Virus record (IMG/VR): IMGVR_UViG_3300011432_000023
Coordinates: 1-45,188 of that record
DNA length: 45,188 bases
Source: a virus
Reading direction: 5' to 3' (one strand)
A model generated the notes under the pieces. It was given only the letters and a program-made list of their open reading frames with translations, made no database searches and was not told the origin of the DNA. Positions 9,109-15,876 of the stretch are shown piece by piece (position 1 is the first letter of the stretch; each line of letters begins with the position of its first letter). Both the position numbers and the translations under genes were made by a program.

Positions 9109-9279
9109 ATGAATGGATTTGAGAAAGCGCTTGAGGATGTCGTACTCTGGCCCGTATACGCCATGTTCATCGCGGGCTGGCTTGCCGGGGCTGGGGCCGT
9201 GTATGTCATTGGTGAACGGATAGTTACCTGCGAGCTGAAGCCGTGGCTCCGTAGCCGCCGCGACCGGCCAGCGTCTTAG
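9109..9279 (+). CDS. Small single-TM protein encoded against the late operon
   Basis: 56 residues, ATG to TAG. One hydrophobic segment at residues about 13-35 (Val, Trp, Ala, Gly-rich) is flanked by an acidic-amphipathic N-terminus and a basic Arg-rich C-terminus, so a membrane protein with its C-terminus in the cytoplasm is likely. It is the only plus-strand gene in the left 20 kb. It has its own promoter immediately upstream and apparently no 5' leader. Its last 56 bases overlap the 3' end of the convergent gene 9224-9706. A small phage membrane protein for exclusion, lysis control or host modification are all possible; none is shown. Confidence 0.55.
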   Translation: MNGFEKALEDVVLWPVYAMFIAGWLAGAGAVYVIGERIVTCELKPWLRSRRDRPAS

Positions 9280-9706
9280 CCAGCAGGTCCGCCAGCGTCG
9301 ATCCGCCGAGGCTTGCCCCGGCCACGGTAGACACGCCGGCCGGAGCGGGTCCGCCCATCAATTCCGCGATCCCGGCATCCTGCCCCTGCCGGTTGCTCGC
9401 CACATCCGCCCAATCGAAGCCGCCGCTCTGGAAGAAGGGCTTCCCGGCGAGCTTTTGGAGCGAGCCCGCGAAAGCCTCGTTGCCCAGGCCGAGCAGATCC
9501 ACCACGTTCGCGGCCATGTGTGGCGGCAGCACCTTGCCCGCCAGCTTCGTCAGGTTCTTGCTCGTGTTGACGTGCGCGTCCGCGTTCTCGTCCATCATGC
9601 CGCCCGCGGTCTGCCCGCCGACGACATCCGCGAACTCGGCGAGCTTCCCGCGCATTTTCGTGTACGGGTCGCGCACGCCCTTCTGGAGAAGATCAGCGAG
9701 CGTCAT
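9224..9706 (-). CDS. Unrecognised Gly/Ala-rich protein of the late operon
   Basis: 160 residues, ATG at 9706, overlapping the previous small gene by 14 bases. The N-terminal half is helical and charged ('ADLLQKGVRDPYTKMRGKL'). The C-terminal half is rich in Gly, Ala and Ser with a repeat of the 'LADLL' motif (residues 3-7 and near 139-143). It has no signal peptide and no convincing membrane segment. Its location between lysis-type genes and virion genes suggests a small structural or assembly factor. Confidence 0.6.
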   Translation of the reverse strand: MTLADLLQKGVRDPYTKMRGKLAEFADVVGGQTAGGMMDENADAHVNTSKNLTKLAGKVLPPHMAANVVDLLGLGNEAFAGSLQKLAGKPFFQSGGFDWADVASNRQGQDAGIAELMGGPAPAGVSTVAGASLGGSTLADLLAKTLAGRGGYGATASARR

Positions 9707-9812
9707 CGCCGAGGCCCAACGTGAGAGGCTGCTTCTTCGCCTGACGCTCGGCCCACAACTGCAACACGACGGGAGCGGCCCTCTTCACGACCTGCCAAAC
9801 CTTCAACCACAT
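9693..9812 (-). CDS. 39-residue amphipathic peptide
   Basis: ATG at 9812 overlaps the TAA of the upstream membrane-protein gene (TAATG). The product has a Trp/Val/Leu-rich amphipathic helix with Lys and Arg on one side (residues 1-28) and an acidic end. Tight overlap on both sides supports translation. Its place next to a multi-TM protein suggests a membrane-linked, possibly lysis-related, role. Confidence 0.45.
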   Translation of the reverse strand: MWLKVWQVVKRAAPVVLQLWAERQAKKQPLTLGLGDDAR

Positions 9813-10195
9813 TACGCAGACTCGCCTTTCTTGCCCTCGTAGTCTGAGGAGCACACATCGCCCCGCTGCCAGAAGAAGTGTCCGAAGAGGACGCCCACCG
9901 CGGCACACACCCACGTGGACATGAAACCCCACGCCAACATCACGCCGATTGCGAAGCCGAAGCCCATTGGCACGAGAGGCCGTCTGTTCAGCCGCCAGAT
10001 GGACTCACTGATTGTGTCCTGCGGATGTTCATTGATGAGCGTGTAGACTTCGTAGAGCAGCACGCCCAGCGTGGCGATGAATATGGGCCGCGGCAGCACC
10101 GCGTACATGAACCAAACGAGGCCGAGCAGCATCACACCGGCGACGACTCCGGTAGACAGAGACTTCCCGCTAGGCAGCTTCACAGGAAGCTTCAC
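9812..10195 (-). CDS. Multi-TM membrane protein, candidate holin or lysis accessory
   Basis: 127 residues from GTG at 10195, with a GGAGG ribosome site; the GTGA overlaps the upstream stop. Hydrophobic segments at about residues 16-35, 37-54, 76-90 and 92-110 predict three to four membrane spans, and the ends are charged. It lies in the same run as an M15 endolysin and an XhlA-like protein, so a holin or membrane accessory role in lysis is reasonable. No family motif was recognised, and the XhlA-like gene competes for the holin role. Confidence 0.6.
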   Translation of the reverse strand: MKLPVKLPSGKSLSTGVVAGVMLLGLVWFMYAVLPRPIFIATLGVLLYEVYTLINEHPQDTISESIWRLNRRPLVPMGFGFAIGVMLAWGFMSTWVCAAVGVLFGHFFWQRGDVCSSDYEGKKGESA

Positions 10196-11163
10196 GGAAC
10201 CTCCAAATCGACACAGGACGCGGGTACCTTCTCGCTACACACGCGCAGAAGGCCGCGCCCCTCGACCTTGCAGAAGTACGGATTGCCCTTGAAGCCGGGC
10301 CAGATTTCCAGGTTGCGATTCGTTCCGCGGATCACTTCCCACTGCGGCGTACCGATCAGCGGCTCAGCGCACGCCGCACCATCTTCACCGCCGTCCACGC
10401 CAAGATCGCACCAGCGACGGCCACACAGACCAGCAGGGGTGCCGTCTTCCTTGACACCGTAGTAGTACTCGAACGTGACATCAGCATACCTCGAAGCATC
10501 GATACGGATGCGGGCTTTCGCCCGGAGCCGCTGCGGGTCTGGTGCCAGGCGGCATACTGGAGCCGGAGCCGGCGTAGGGGCCGGCGTCGCGGCCAGAATC
10601 ACCGTGTCGCCCGCATATGCGTTCGCCGCGTCCCACACCTTGCCGCGAGCGTGGTTGATGATGTGATAACCCTCGCCCCGGCCGGCCTCGTTGACGATCT
10701 GCAACTCGTGCGAGCCCATGGCCCAGGCGCAGTAGCCCTTGCTCACCAGTTCAGCGACGACGAGGCGATAGAACAGCGCAGCGTTGGCCGAGCCCTGCGT
10801 GGCCCAATCGGCGATCAGATCGTCCACGAACAACTCAGGCCAGTCAGCGCGCACAACGCCTACAGCCGCGTCCACGGCTTCCGCTCGGGTGGCCGCTACT
10901 CTACCAAGCCCAGGTCCCCAGGAGGGGGTGACACACGCAGCCGGCAGGGGCGGCGGCGGTGTCGGGGACGGGGTGGGAGTGGGCACAGGAGTCGGAGGTA
11001 CCGTGGGCGCGGGTGTAGGGGTTGGATCTTGCGGACCGTAGTTGTACCAGAGCCCGCCGACGCACACCCAGCCCGGGCCGGGGTTCGGCGTGCTGCACGG
11101 CTTCGTGACGATCGCGCAGTCGATAAGGAGGAGCGAAAGGACGACGGCGAGCAATTTCTTCAT
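10192..11163 (-). CDS. Exported Pro/Thr-rich lipoprotein-like protein
   Basis: 323 residues. A Lys-Lys start and hydrophobic leader (residues 4-15) end in 'LIDC', a lipobox-like site with an unusual Asp before the Cys. Residues about 47-75 are an almost pure Pro/Thr/Val linker. The remainder is a Cys-containing globular part, with a second short Pro/Ala linker near residue 190. The gene overlaps the endolysin gene by 4 bases (ATGA). A cell-envelope or lysis role (for example spanin-like) is possible. The Pro-Thr linkers match those of the 32505-33299 product. Confidence 0.65.
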   Translation of the reverse strand: MKKLLAVVLSLLLIDCAIVTKPCSTPNPGPGWVCVGGLWYNYGPQDPTPTPAPTVPPTPVPTPTPSPTPPPPLPAACVTPSWGPGLGRVAATRAEAVDAAVGVVRADWPELFVDDLIADWATQGSANAALFYRLVVAELVSKGYCAWAMGSHELQIVNEAGRGEGYHIINHARGKVWDAANAYAGDTVILAATPAPTPAPAPVCRLAPDPQRLRAKARIRIDASRYADVTFEYYYGVKEDGTPAGLCGRRWCDLGVDGGEDGAACAEPLIGTPQWEVIRGTNRNLEIWPGFKGNPYFCKVEGRGLLRVCSEKVPASCVDLEVP

Positions 11164-11456
11164 TTGGGGTCGAACTCCACGTGGATGTGTTCGTTGTCCT
11201 TACCCTCAGCTTCGAGGATCACATCGAAGTCGGAGCCGAGCACCGTCTTGAGCCGCTGCAAAGTGCCCTTCTTGTCGAACATGCCCTTGCTGCGGATGTC
11301 GAGGGCCAGTCCGTCGTAGTGCTTCGACGCCCGCATATGTGTGCCGTCAACCCCGCTCGTGATGACGACGAAGGGGAGCAGCTCGCGTATGCACTGGAGC
11401 ATCCATGCGGGGGCGAAGTTCGCGTGAAGCCGGGCACTGGACTTGAGAGAGATCAC
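11160..11456 (-). CDS. Endolysin, M15-type D,D/L,D-carboxypeptidase fold
   Basis: 98 residues from GTG at 11456, which overlaps the holin-like stop as GTGA; an in-frame GTG at 11468 is an alternative. Zinc-site residues of the M15/VanY family are visible: His46 and Asp53 in 'SKHYDGLALD', and Glu89, His90 and His92 in 'EHIHVEF'. The family cleaves peptide crosslinks of peptidoglycan. At about 100 residues it is a minimal catalytic domain without a wall-binding module. There is no signal peptide, so release through the neighbouring holin-like protein is expected. Confidence 0.85.
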   Translation of the reverse strand: MISLKSSARLHANFAPAWMLQCIRELLPFVVITSGVDGTHMRASKHYDGLALDIRSKGMFDKKGTLQRLKTVLGSDFDVILEAEGKDNEHIHVEFDPK

Positions 11457-11629
11457 TTCGACACCCACGCGCTGATGATGCCGATAATGGCCGCACCCAT
11501 AAGCCCGAAGCCGGCGCTAATGAGGCGTTCCTGAACCGTGAGCCTCACTACGCGCACGGTGAGATCGTCCACCTTCATCTCCAGCCTATCGAGCCTGTTG
11601 ACGATCATGTCTAGGACCTTGTCCTCCAT
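11453..11629 (-). CDS. XhlA-like holin / lysis protein
   Basis: 58 residues, ATG overlapping the upstream TGA (TGATG) and overlapping the endolysin start by 4 bases. Residues 1-35 form a charged heptad-like coiled coil (Met, Val, Leu at spaced positions). Residues about 37-56 are a single Gly/Ala/Ile membrane span, and the end is Trp-Val-Ser-Lys. This is the plan of the XhlA holin family, which acts with an endolysin to disrupt the cytoplasmic membrane. Adjacent placement to the M15 gene supports the call. Confidence 0.75.
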   Translation of the reverse strand: MEDKVLDMIVNRLDRLEMKVDDLTVRVVRLTVQERLISAGFGLMGAAIIGIISAWVSK

Positions 11630-11862
11630 CACGCGGCCTGCTGAATTCGGACCTTGCCGGTCCAGTACGCCCAGTACAGCCGCCAGACGCGGGGGAGCAG
11701 AAGCTCCGCCCAGGTCACGTCCGCGGGCTTGTAGCTGGTACTGCCACAGGGGCAGACGTCTCCCGTCTTCACCATCTTCAGCTCATGAAGCACGGTGAAC
11801 ACGCGAGAGCAAATGCGACAACGGTAGAAAGGAAATCGGTTTGCGTAGTCAAGAATGATCAC
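11629..11862 (-). CDS. Zinc-ribbon protein at the head of the lysis block
   Basis: 77 residues. The start is taken as GTG at 11862: a GGGAGG site lies 7 bases upstream and the promoter predicts transcription from about 11878. The in-frame GTG at 11877 would have no leader. 'CRIC' near residues 15-18 and 'CPCG' near 38-41 form a CxxC...CxC ribbon. The C-terminal half is rich in Trp, Tyr and Leu and may contact membrane. It is the first gene after a promoter carrying a perfect inverted repeat, so a regulatory role for the lysis block is possible. Confidence 0.65.
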   Translation of the reverse strand: MIILDYANRFPFYRCRICSRVFTVLHELKMVKTGDVCPCGSTSYKPADVTWAELLLPRVWRLYWAYWTGKVRIQQAA

Positions 11863-11884
11863 AGCCGCGCCTCCCACTGCAAGA

Positions 11885-11914
11885 AGTATACCACAGGTGG
11901 CACGCCTTTGTCAA
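11885..11914 (-). promoter_or_regulatory. Sigma70-type late promoter for the lysis block
   Basis: On the minus strand TTGACA (11914-11909) is followed after 18 bases by TATACT (11890-11885), with an extended TGTGG before the -10. Transcription would start near 11878. Confidence 0.75.
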
Positions 11915-11934
11915 GCAAAAAGCGTGCCACCTGT
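11893..11934. repeat. Perfect 13-bp inverted repeat centred on the -35 box
   Basis: Arms ACAGGTGGCACGC (11893-11905) and GCGTGCCACCTGT (11922-11934) are exact reverse complements separated by 16 bases that contain the -35 hexamer. It may be an operator for a repressor, or a hairpin that ends or stabilises the capsid transcript arriving from 11947. No U-tract follows on either strand. Confidence 0.85.
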
Positions 11935-11946
11935 ATGTTGTTGGCT

Positions 11947-12384
11947 TTACAGGGCGCGAATGAACACCTTCTTGGTCACGGCCGTGGTGACGGTCGTGCC
12001 AGCGACGGTTTCGAGCAGGTACGCGGCGTGAACGACTCCGCCGGTCGGGGCGGTGATGTCCGCGACAAGGTGAACGACGGAGGCCGCGGTCTTAAGCGAG
12101 CTGCCCGCAGGCATCGTCACGTTCGTGGTGCCGTTGATGATCTTCGTGGCGCTGTGGTAGCCGTAGGTCTGAACGCGGAAGTAGCCCGTGTCCTCGGGCG
12201 CATCGAGAGAGACGCCAACGAACAGGCCGAGGGTCGCCGCAGCGGCGAGGGTCACTCGGTTGCCGTCCGGGGAGGCAACGTCGAGCACGACGGAGTCACC
12301 GGCCGCGAAAGCGGCGCCGCGGACGTTCTTGAAAACGCCGAAAGCCCACTCTTTGCGATCCCGGTTAAGCGATGGGAACTGCAT
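11947..12384 (-). CDS. Capsid decoration / head-stabilising protein (DUF2190-like)
   Basis: 145 residues, Ala/Val/Thr/Gly-rich and predicted all-beta. It opens with 'MQFPSL' and has 'AAGDSVVLDV' and 'LGLFVGVSLDAPEDTGYFRVQTYG' segments resembling the small DUF2190-type beta proteins encoded next to major capsid genes. It is the gene directly downstream of the major capsid gene, about 95 bases away, the usual place for a decoration or cement protein. Confidence 0.7.
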   Translation of the reverse strand: MQFPSLNRDRKEWAFGVFKNVRGAAFAAGDSVVLDVASPDGNRVTLAAAATLGLFVGVSLDAPEDTGYFRVQTYGYHSATKIINGTTNVTMPAGSSLKTAASVVHLVADITAPTGGVVHAAYLLETVAGTTVTTAVTKKVFIRAL

Positions 12385-12420
12385 ATTCGTAGTACCTGAA
12401 AGGCTGCTGAGGGAGTGCCC

Positions 12421-12464
12421 CGGCCGGCGCAGCGATACCGGCCGAGGCGAGAGCCTGCTGGCTC
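12421..12464 (-). other. Two hairpins in the gap after the capsid gene
   Basis: The transcript read on the minus strand contains GAGCC/GGCTC (12451-12464, 4-base loop) and then CGGCCGG/CCGGCCG (12421-12444, 10-base loop). There is no U-tract, so this is more likely an RNA-processing or stability element between the capsid and decoration genes than a terminator. Confidence 0.55.
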
Positions 12465-12478
12465 AGTGTGAGCGCAGG

Positions 12479-13543
12479 TTACGAAGAGGCGTCGTTCTTC
12501 AGTCCGCCCGTGACGCCGTTCTTCCGGCGGTTGTCCGTGAAGGACACGCCCTGCCAGAGAATCAAGTTCGTCTTGGCGTCCTGATCGGTCGGCTTCTGGA
12601 AGCCCTGGGGCTCGAAGTCGGCCTCACCGTCGTACTTGATGCCGAGGGTCTTGGTGTTCAGCGAGTACAGGGTGCTCTTCGCACCGCTCGCCACGGTCAC
12701 GGTGTTCGTGTACGCGTCGGGCACGAACTCGTCCCACACGACGGGCTTCCCGCGGAGCGTGAAGTTATCGAAGGGGATATCCGCGGTCTTGATCGAAGTG
12801 TTCTGGTAGAACGACGCCAGAGCGCGCTCGATCAGCTCGTAGCCGAGCTGGTCGGCGACGTGCAGGTCGGGTCCGCCACCGGGGCCCTTGCCGCAGTTGT
12901 TGATCTGGTTGCGGAGGGCGTTGAGGATGGTCGCGTAGGTCGTGAGAGCCGACGCGTCCTTCACCTGGTTGCGCCAGAACGAGTAGGTGCTCTGGTTGAT
13001 GTTGCCGATGCTGTCCGACGTGGCGTTGTCGTAACGCACGAGCGAGGGGAGCGGCTCGATGAAGACGGAGCCGTTCGCCGGGGACACGTACTGATCGTAC
13101 AGGTTCCCGCCGTTGACGCCGTTGCCCTGGAGGAAGGCGCGGCCGAACTTGTCCTCGATGCCGAGGACGGCCTGCTTCGTCTTGGCCTTCAGGAGATTGA
13201 GGATGCGCTTGTCGCCCTTGTTCTTGCGCTCTTCGATACCGGAGATCGTGACGGATCCGGCCATCTGGCCCCACTCGTAGAAGGCGCTCGTGATGCCGTC
13301 CACGGGGGTAGTGTCGAGCACGTCGTAGCCGGCGTAGGAATCCGCCCGGCCCAGCTCGTGCATGAGGGGGATCTGCACGCGGTCGCCGCCGCCGTCTTCC
13401 TCATACAGCTTGTTCTTCTTCATGATGTAGTACAGGAGGACGTTGTTGGTGGAGATCTGATCCTTCAGCTCACGCTTGATGTTGAAAAGCGTGGTCGAGA
13501 GTACGGCGTCGTACGACAGAGTCAGGGAGGAGGGAACGGCCAT
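12479..13543 (-). CDS. Major capsid protein (HK97-like fold expected)
   Basis: 354 residues. The N-terminal helix region ('FNIKRELKDQISTNNVLLYYI') is followed by a loop with Glu-Asp-Gly-Gly-Gly-Asp and a long helix ('ILNLLKAKTKQAVLGIEDKF'). A 'GKPVVWDE' strand and 'TLYSLNTKTLGIKYDGE' lie near residues 270-300, features seen in podoviral capsid proteins of this size. The gene lies between scaffold and decoration genes in the standard head order, with an AAAGGA ribosome site. No maturation protease gene was found nearby. Confidence 0.85.
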   Translation of the reverse strand: MAVPSSLTLSYDAVLSTTLFNIKRELKDQISTNNVLLYYIMKKNKLYEEDGGGDRVQIPLMHELGRADSYAGYDVLDTTPVDGITSAFYEWGQMAGSVTISGIEERKNKGDKRILNLLKAKTKQAVLGIEDKFGRAFLQGNGVNGGNLYDQYVSPANGSVFIEPLPSLVRYDNATSDSIGNINQSTYSFWRNQVKDASALTTYATILNALRNQINNCGKGPGGGPDLHVADQLGYELIERALASFYQNTSIKTADIPFDNFTLRGKPVVWDEFVPDAYTNTVTVASGAKSTLYSLNTKTLGIKYDGEADFEPQGFQKPTDQDAKTNLILWQGVSFTDNRRKNGVTGGLKNDASS

Positions 13544-13557
13544 TGGAGACTATCCTT

Positions 13558-14460
13558 TCAGTACTTGTAGCGCTGGCCCCGCTTCGCCGCCTCGAACGCG
13601 CGATCCATCGCGCTGTTCAGGTCTGCGGCGGGCGGCGGGGTTGCAGAAAAGTTCCCTTTCGGGGTCGCACGTGGGCCGGCGCTTGTGGCGGCAGCTCGTG
13701 CAGAGTCGATCATGCGGTCACTGGTGGCCCGCGCGTCCTTCGCGCGGTTCGCCCGAGCGGTGGCGAGTTCGTAGAGATCGTCGAGACGTTCGAGAGTCCA
13801 CACGCCATCCTTCGGCGTGTAGTTCCCGGCGAGCTGCATCATGATGGGCTGAAACTTCTCGTAGTCCGGATGCTTCGCCTTGAACGCCTGAAGCGTCGCC
13901 GCGCTCTCGCGCTGAACGCTCTCACGCTTCACCGTCTCCAGCATCTCCTGCACCGGAGTGAGGGCAGACTTGGTGTGCGTGCTCAACATCTCCTGAAGGA
14001 TCGGAAAGAGCTGCTGTGTGATGCCCTCACCGAACACTGACCTCAGCTTCTCCGCGGTCGCTGCCGTCGGGTCCGCCTGAGCCACTTCCTTCGCCTCGGC
14101 TATCGAGAGCCCGAGTTCCTTCGCCATCTGCCGCACAGCCGCGCCCGGGTCCGATTGAATAGCGCGCAGGAGGTTGAGTCCACCCTCCAGCTCTTTCCGC
14201 TCGGCGGCGAGAGACTGGGTTTTCCGGGTGTACGCTCCCTGCATCGCCTTGCGAACCGCGGCGGGGTCGCCGGCAGCAACCAACTGATCGAACTCTTCCT
14301 GAGAGAAGAACTCGCCTTCGGCAGCGGATGCGTCGTCAGCGGTAGGGTCTGCCTGTCCCTGGTCCGCCCCATCCTGCGCTTGCGTGTCGTCACCGGCGGT
14401 CGTGTCGAGTGCCTGTTCGGCTTGCTCGAACGACTCGTCGATGACCGTCTCCAACGCCAT
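13558..14460 (-). CDS. Capsid scaffolding protein
   Basis: 300 residues from ATG at 14460 (AAGGAG Shine-Dalgarno). The frame stays open to 14532, but those codons have no ribosome site. The first 60 residues are strongly acidic and Ala/Gln/Asp-rich. The middle is helical and charged with predicted coiled coil (residues about 85-190), and the C-terminus is basic ('RGQRYKY'). An acidic start with a basic helical end is typical of scaffolding proteins, which interact with capsid subunits through the basic tail. It directly precedes the capsid gene. Confidence 0.8.
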   Translation of the reverse strand: MALETVIDESFEQAEQALDTTAGDDTQAQDGADQGQADPTADDASAAEGEFFSQEEFDQLVAAGDPAAVRKAMQGAYTRKTQSLAAERKELEGGLNLLRAIQSDPGAAVRQMAKELGLSIAEAKEVAQADPTAATAEKLRSVFGEGITQQLFPILQEMLSTHTKSALTPVQEMLETVKRESVQRESAATLQAFKAKHPDYEKFQPIMMQLAGNYTPKDGVWTLERLDDLYELATARANRAKDARATSDRMIDSARAAATSAGPRATPKGNFSATPPPAADLNSAMDRAFEAAKRGQRYKY

Positions 14461-14518
14461 CTTCACGTCTCCTTCAGCCGGCGCATTTCCTCGGCGAGAT
14501 GCCGAGCAGGCCGGAAAC

Positions 14519-15262
14519 TTAGAAATGACCACCCATGAGCAGCTCTTCGATCTTCCGGTTCATCATCGGGTGACGAACCTGAGGAGCTGATGCGGGGTCA
14601 ACGAGTGTCTGTAGTCCGGGGGGTGCAGCGGGAAGCAGCGGCGCAGCAGCGGGCTGAGGCCGAAGGCCCATGCCCGGTAGCACACCGTTCCCTTGAGGAG
14701 CAGCCGCGGGAGCCGCACCGCCACCGGCGGCACTTCCCCATCCGCCGGCACCGCCCCACATCAGCCCGCCTCCCTTGAGGAGCCGCGCGGCCCCGCCCAC
14801 GCCCTGCGTGCGCGAGTCGCCCGTCACCTTGAATTCCTTCGCCCGGGCGCCGGCTTCCGGCGTGCCCAGGTTGAACATGTCCGAGACGCGACCCCACACG
14901 CCCGAGCTGACGAGATCAGCCAAGCCCTCAGGGGCCGCGGGGGCACCGATGCCGCCGCCGGCCGGGCTACCGATCCCCCCACCACCCCCGCCGCCACCGG
15001 CCCGCGGGTCGCTCGCGCTGATGCAGCCATTTAAGCCGTGTGCTGTCATGCCGTCCGGACAGTTGTCCGGCTGCTCAACGCACGCGCCCCCGGAGCCCTC
15101 CTTGCGCGAGCGGTACGGCATCTCCGGCGGGCACCCCGAGTCCAGGTGCTTCCGATCCGCGGCGCTCTGCTCCTTTGCCTGTTCGGCCGTGCGTATGCCG
15201 AGGCGAACGTCCTCTGCTTCCCTCTCGGCCAGCTCCCTCTCGGCCTTGCCGTAATCAGGCAT
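14519..15262 (-). CDS. Gly/Pro/Ala-rich virion-associated protein
   Basis: 247 residues. The N-terminal 40 residues are charged and helical. Four Cys occur between residues 44 and 80. A poly-Gly run and many Gly-Ala-Pro repeats fill the rest, and the C-terminus ends in a short helix ('MNRKIEELLMGG'). The stop at 14519 precedes the scaffold start by about 60 bases. The middle is low-complexity and probably disordered. Position between zinc-finger genes and scaffold suggests a head-assembly protein; the function is unknown. Confidence 0.6.
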   Translation of the reverse strand: MPDYGKAERELAEREAEDVRLGIRTAEQAKEQSAADRKHLDSGCPPEMPYRSRKEGSGGACVEQPDNCPDGMTAHGLNGCISASDPRAGGGGGGGGIGSPAGGGIGAPAAPEGLADLVSSGVWGRVSDMFNLGTPEAGARAKEFKVTGDSRTQGVGGAARLLKGGGLMWGGAGGWGSAAGGGAAPAAAPQGNGVLPGMGLRPQPAAAPLLPAAPPGLQTLVDPASAPQVRHPMMNRKIEELLMGGHF

Positions 15263-15461
15263 TCGTTACCTCAGGCCCGCAACAAGGTTGCAGGGGTGTT
15301 CTAGCGAAGAGGGCTCGCAGAGCTTCCTTGCCGGCGGCGATGCCGCGGAGCAACGAGCTGCTCCTGCAAGGGCTGCAAAGCCAATGGCCACAGCGATCGC
15401 AAAAGCGAATGTCATCGGTGTACGTGCAGATGTGACAGCGTCCACGAAGCTCTTCGTACAT
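15255..15461 (-). CDS. Small multi-Cys zinc-finger (RING/B-box-like) protein
   Basis: 68 residues. Cys are spaced C-x2-C, then nine residues, C-x2-C, four residues with a His, C-x2-C (residues about 9-32), which gives enough ligands for two zinc ions in a RING-like or treble-clef arrangement. It overlaps the following gene by 8 bases. The ribosome site is weak. It may act as a small regulatory adaptor. Confidence 0.6.
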   Translation of the reverse strand: MYEELRGRCHICTYTDDIRFCDRCGHWLCSPCRSSSLLRGIAAGKEALRALFARTPLQPCCGPEVTNA

Positions 15462-15478
15462 CCGGCGAAAAAAAGGGG

Positions 15479-15775
15479 TTAGTACTCTGTAATGTTCGAG
15501 TTACGGGGCTTCTGAAACTCGCAGTTTCGCTCTTTCAGGAGCTTTTCGTGCTGCCTGAACGAAGTCACGGCCGGGTTGCCCTCCAGCCGCTCGTCGTAGA
15601 AGTACACCCGGTCCGTCCCGATGGCCGTGAACGTCGGCCGGCCGTGCCCCCCGCTGCAGAAGGGCCAGGAGCCGACGAAGAGCGGTACGCCGCACGAAGG
15701 GCAGGGCTCCGACGCGGTGGAGTCTGGGCTCACTGATTCCGCCGGCCCTGCCTGATGCGCGTTTTCGCTCTTCAT
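15479..15775 (-). CDS. Zinc-ribbon protein with an apparently leaderless start
   Basis: 98 residues. 'CPSCG' near residues 25-29 and a later Cys near 40 form a ribbon in the N-terminal half. The C-terminus is basic and helical. The ATG at 15775 lies only 9 bases below the last base of a consensus -10 box, so the mRNA would begin at or within 1-3 bases of the start codon and there is no room for a Shine-Dalgarno. It is the first gene after the portal. Confidence 0.65.
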   Translation of the reverse strand: MKSENAHQAGPAESVSPDSTASEPCPSCGVPLFVGSWPFCSGGHGRPTFTAIGTDRVYFYDERLEGNPAVTSFRQHEKLLKERNCEFQKPRNSNITEY

Positions 15776-15783
15776 CTAGACGC

Positions 15784-15812
15784 ATTATACCACAATATGC
15801 AGTGGTTGTCAA
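15784..15812 (-). promoter_or_regulatory. Consensus sigma70 promoter for the capsid block
   Basis: On the minus strand TTGACA (15812-15807), 17 bases, TATAAT (15789-15784), with an extended TGTGG. An imperfect inverted repeat (15790-15803 with 15819-15836) flanks the -35, echoing the 11.9-kb promoter. Confidence 0.85.
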
Positions 15813-15876
15813 GCGAAAACTGCGTATTCGTTGTGGCCGATTCACTGGCCGGTGTTACTGTCGTCGACTCAAGGAC

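Noticed and set aside
12188-13570. Long plus-strand open frame of 460 codons over the capsid and decoration genes
   Set aside because: Antisense shadow of high-GC coding sequence. The minus-strand proteins are recognisable, and this frame has no ribosome site or domain.
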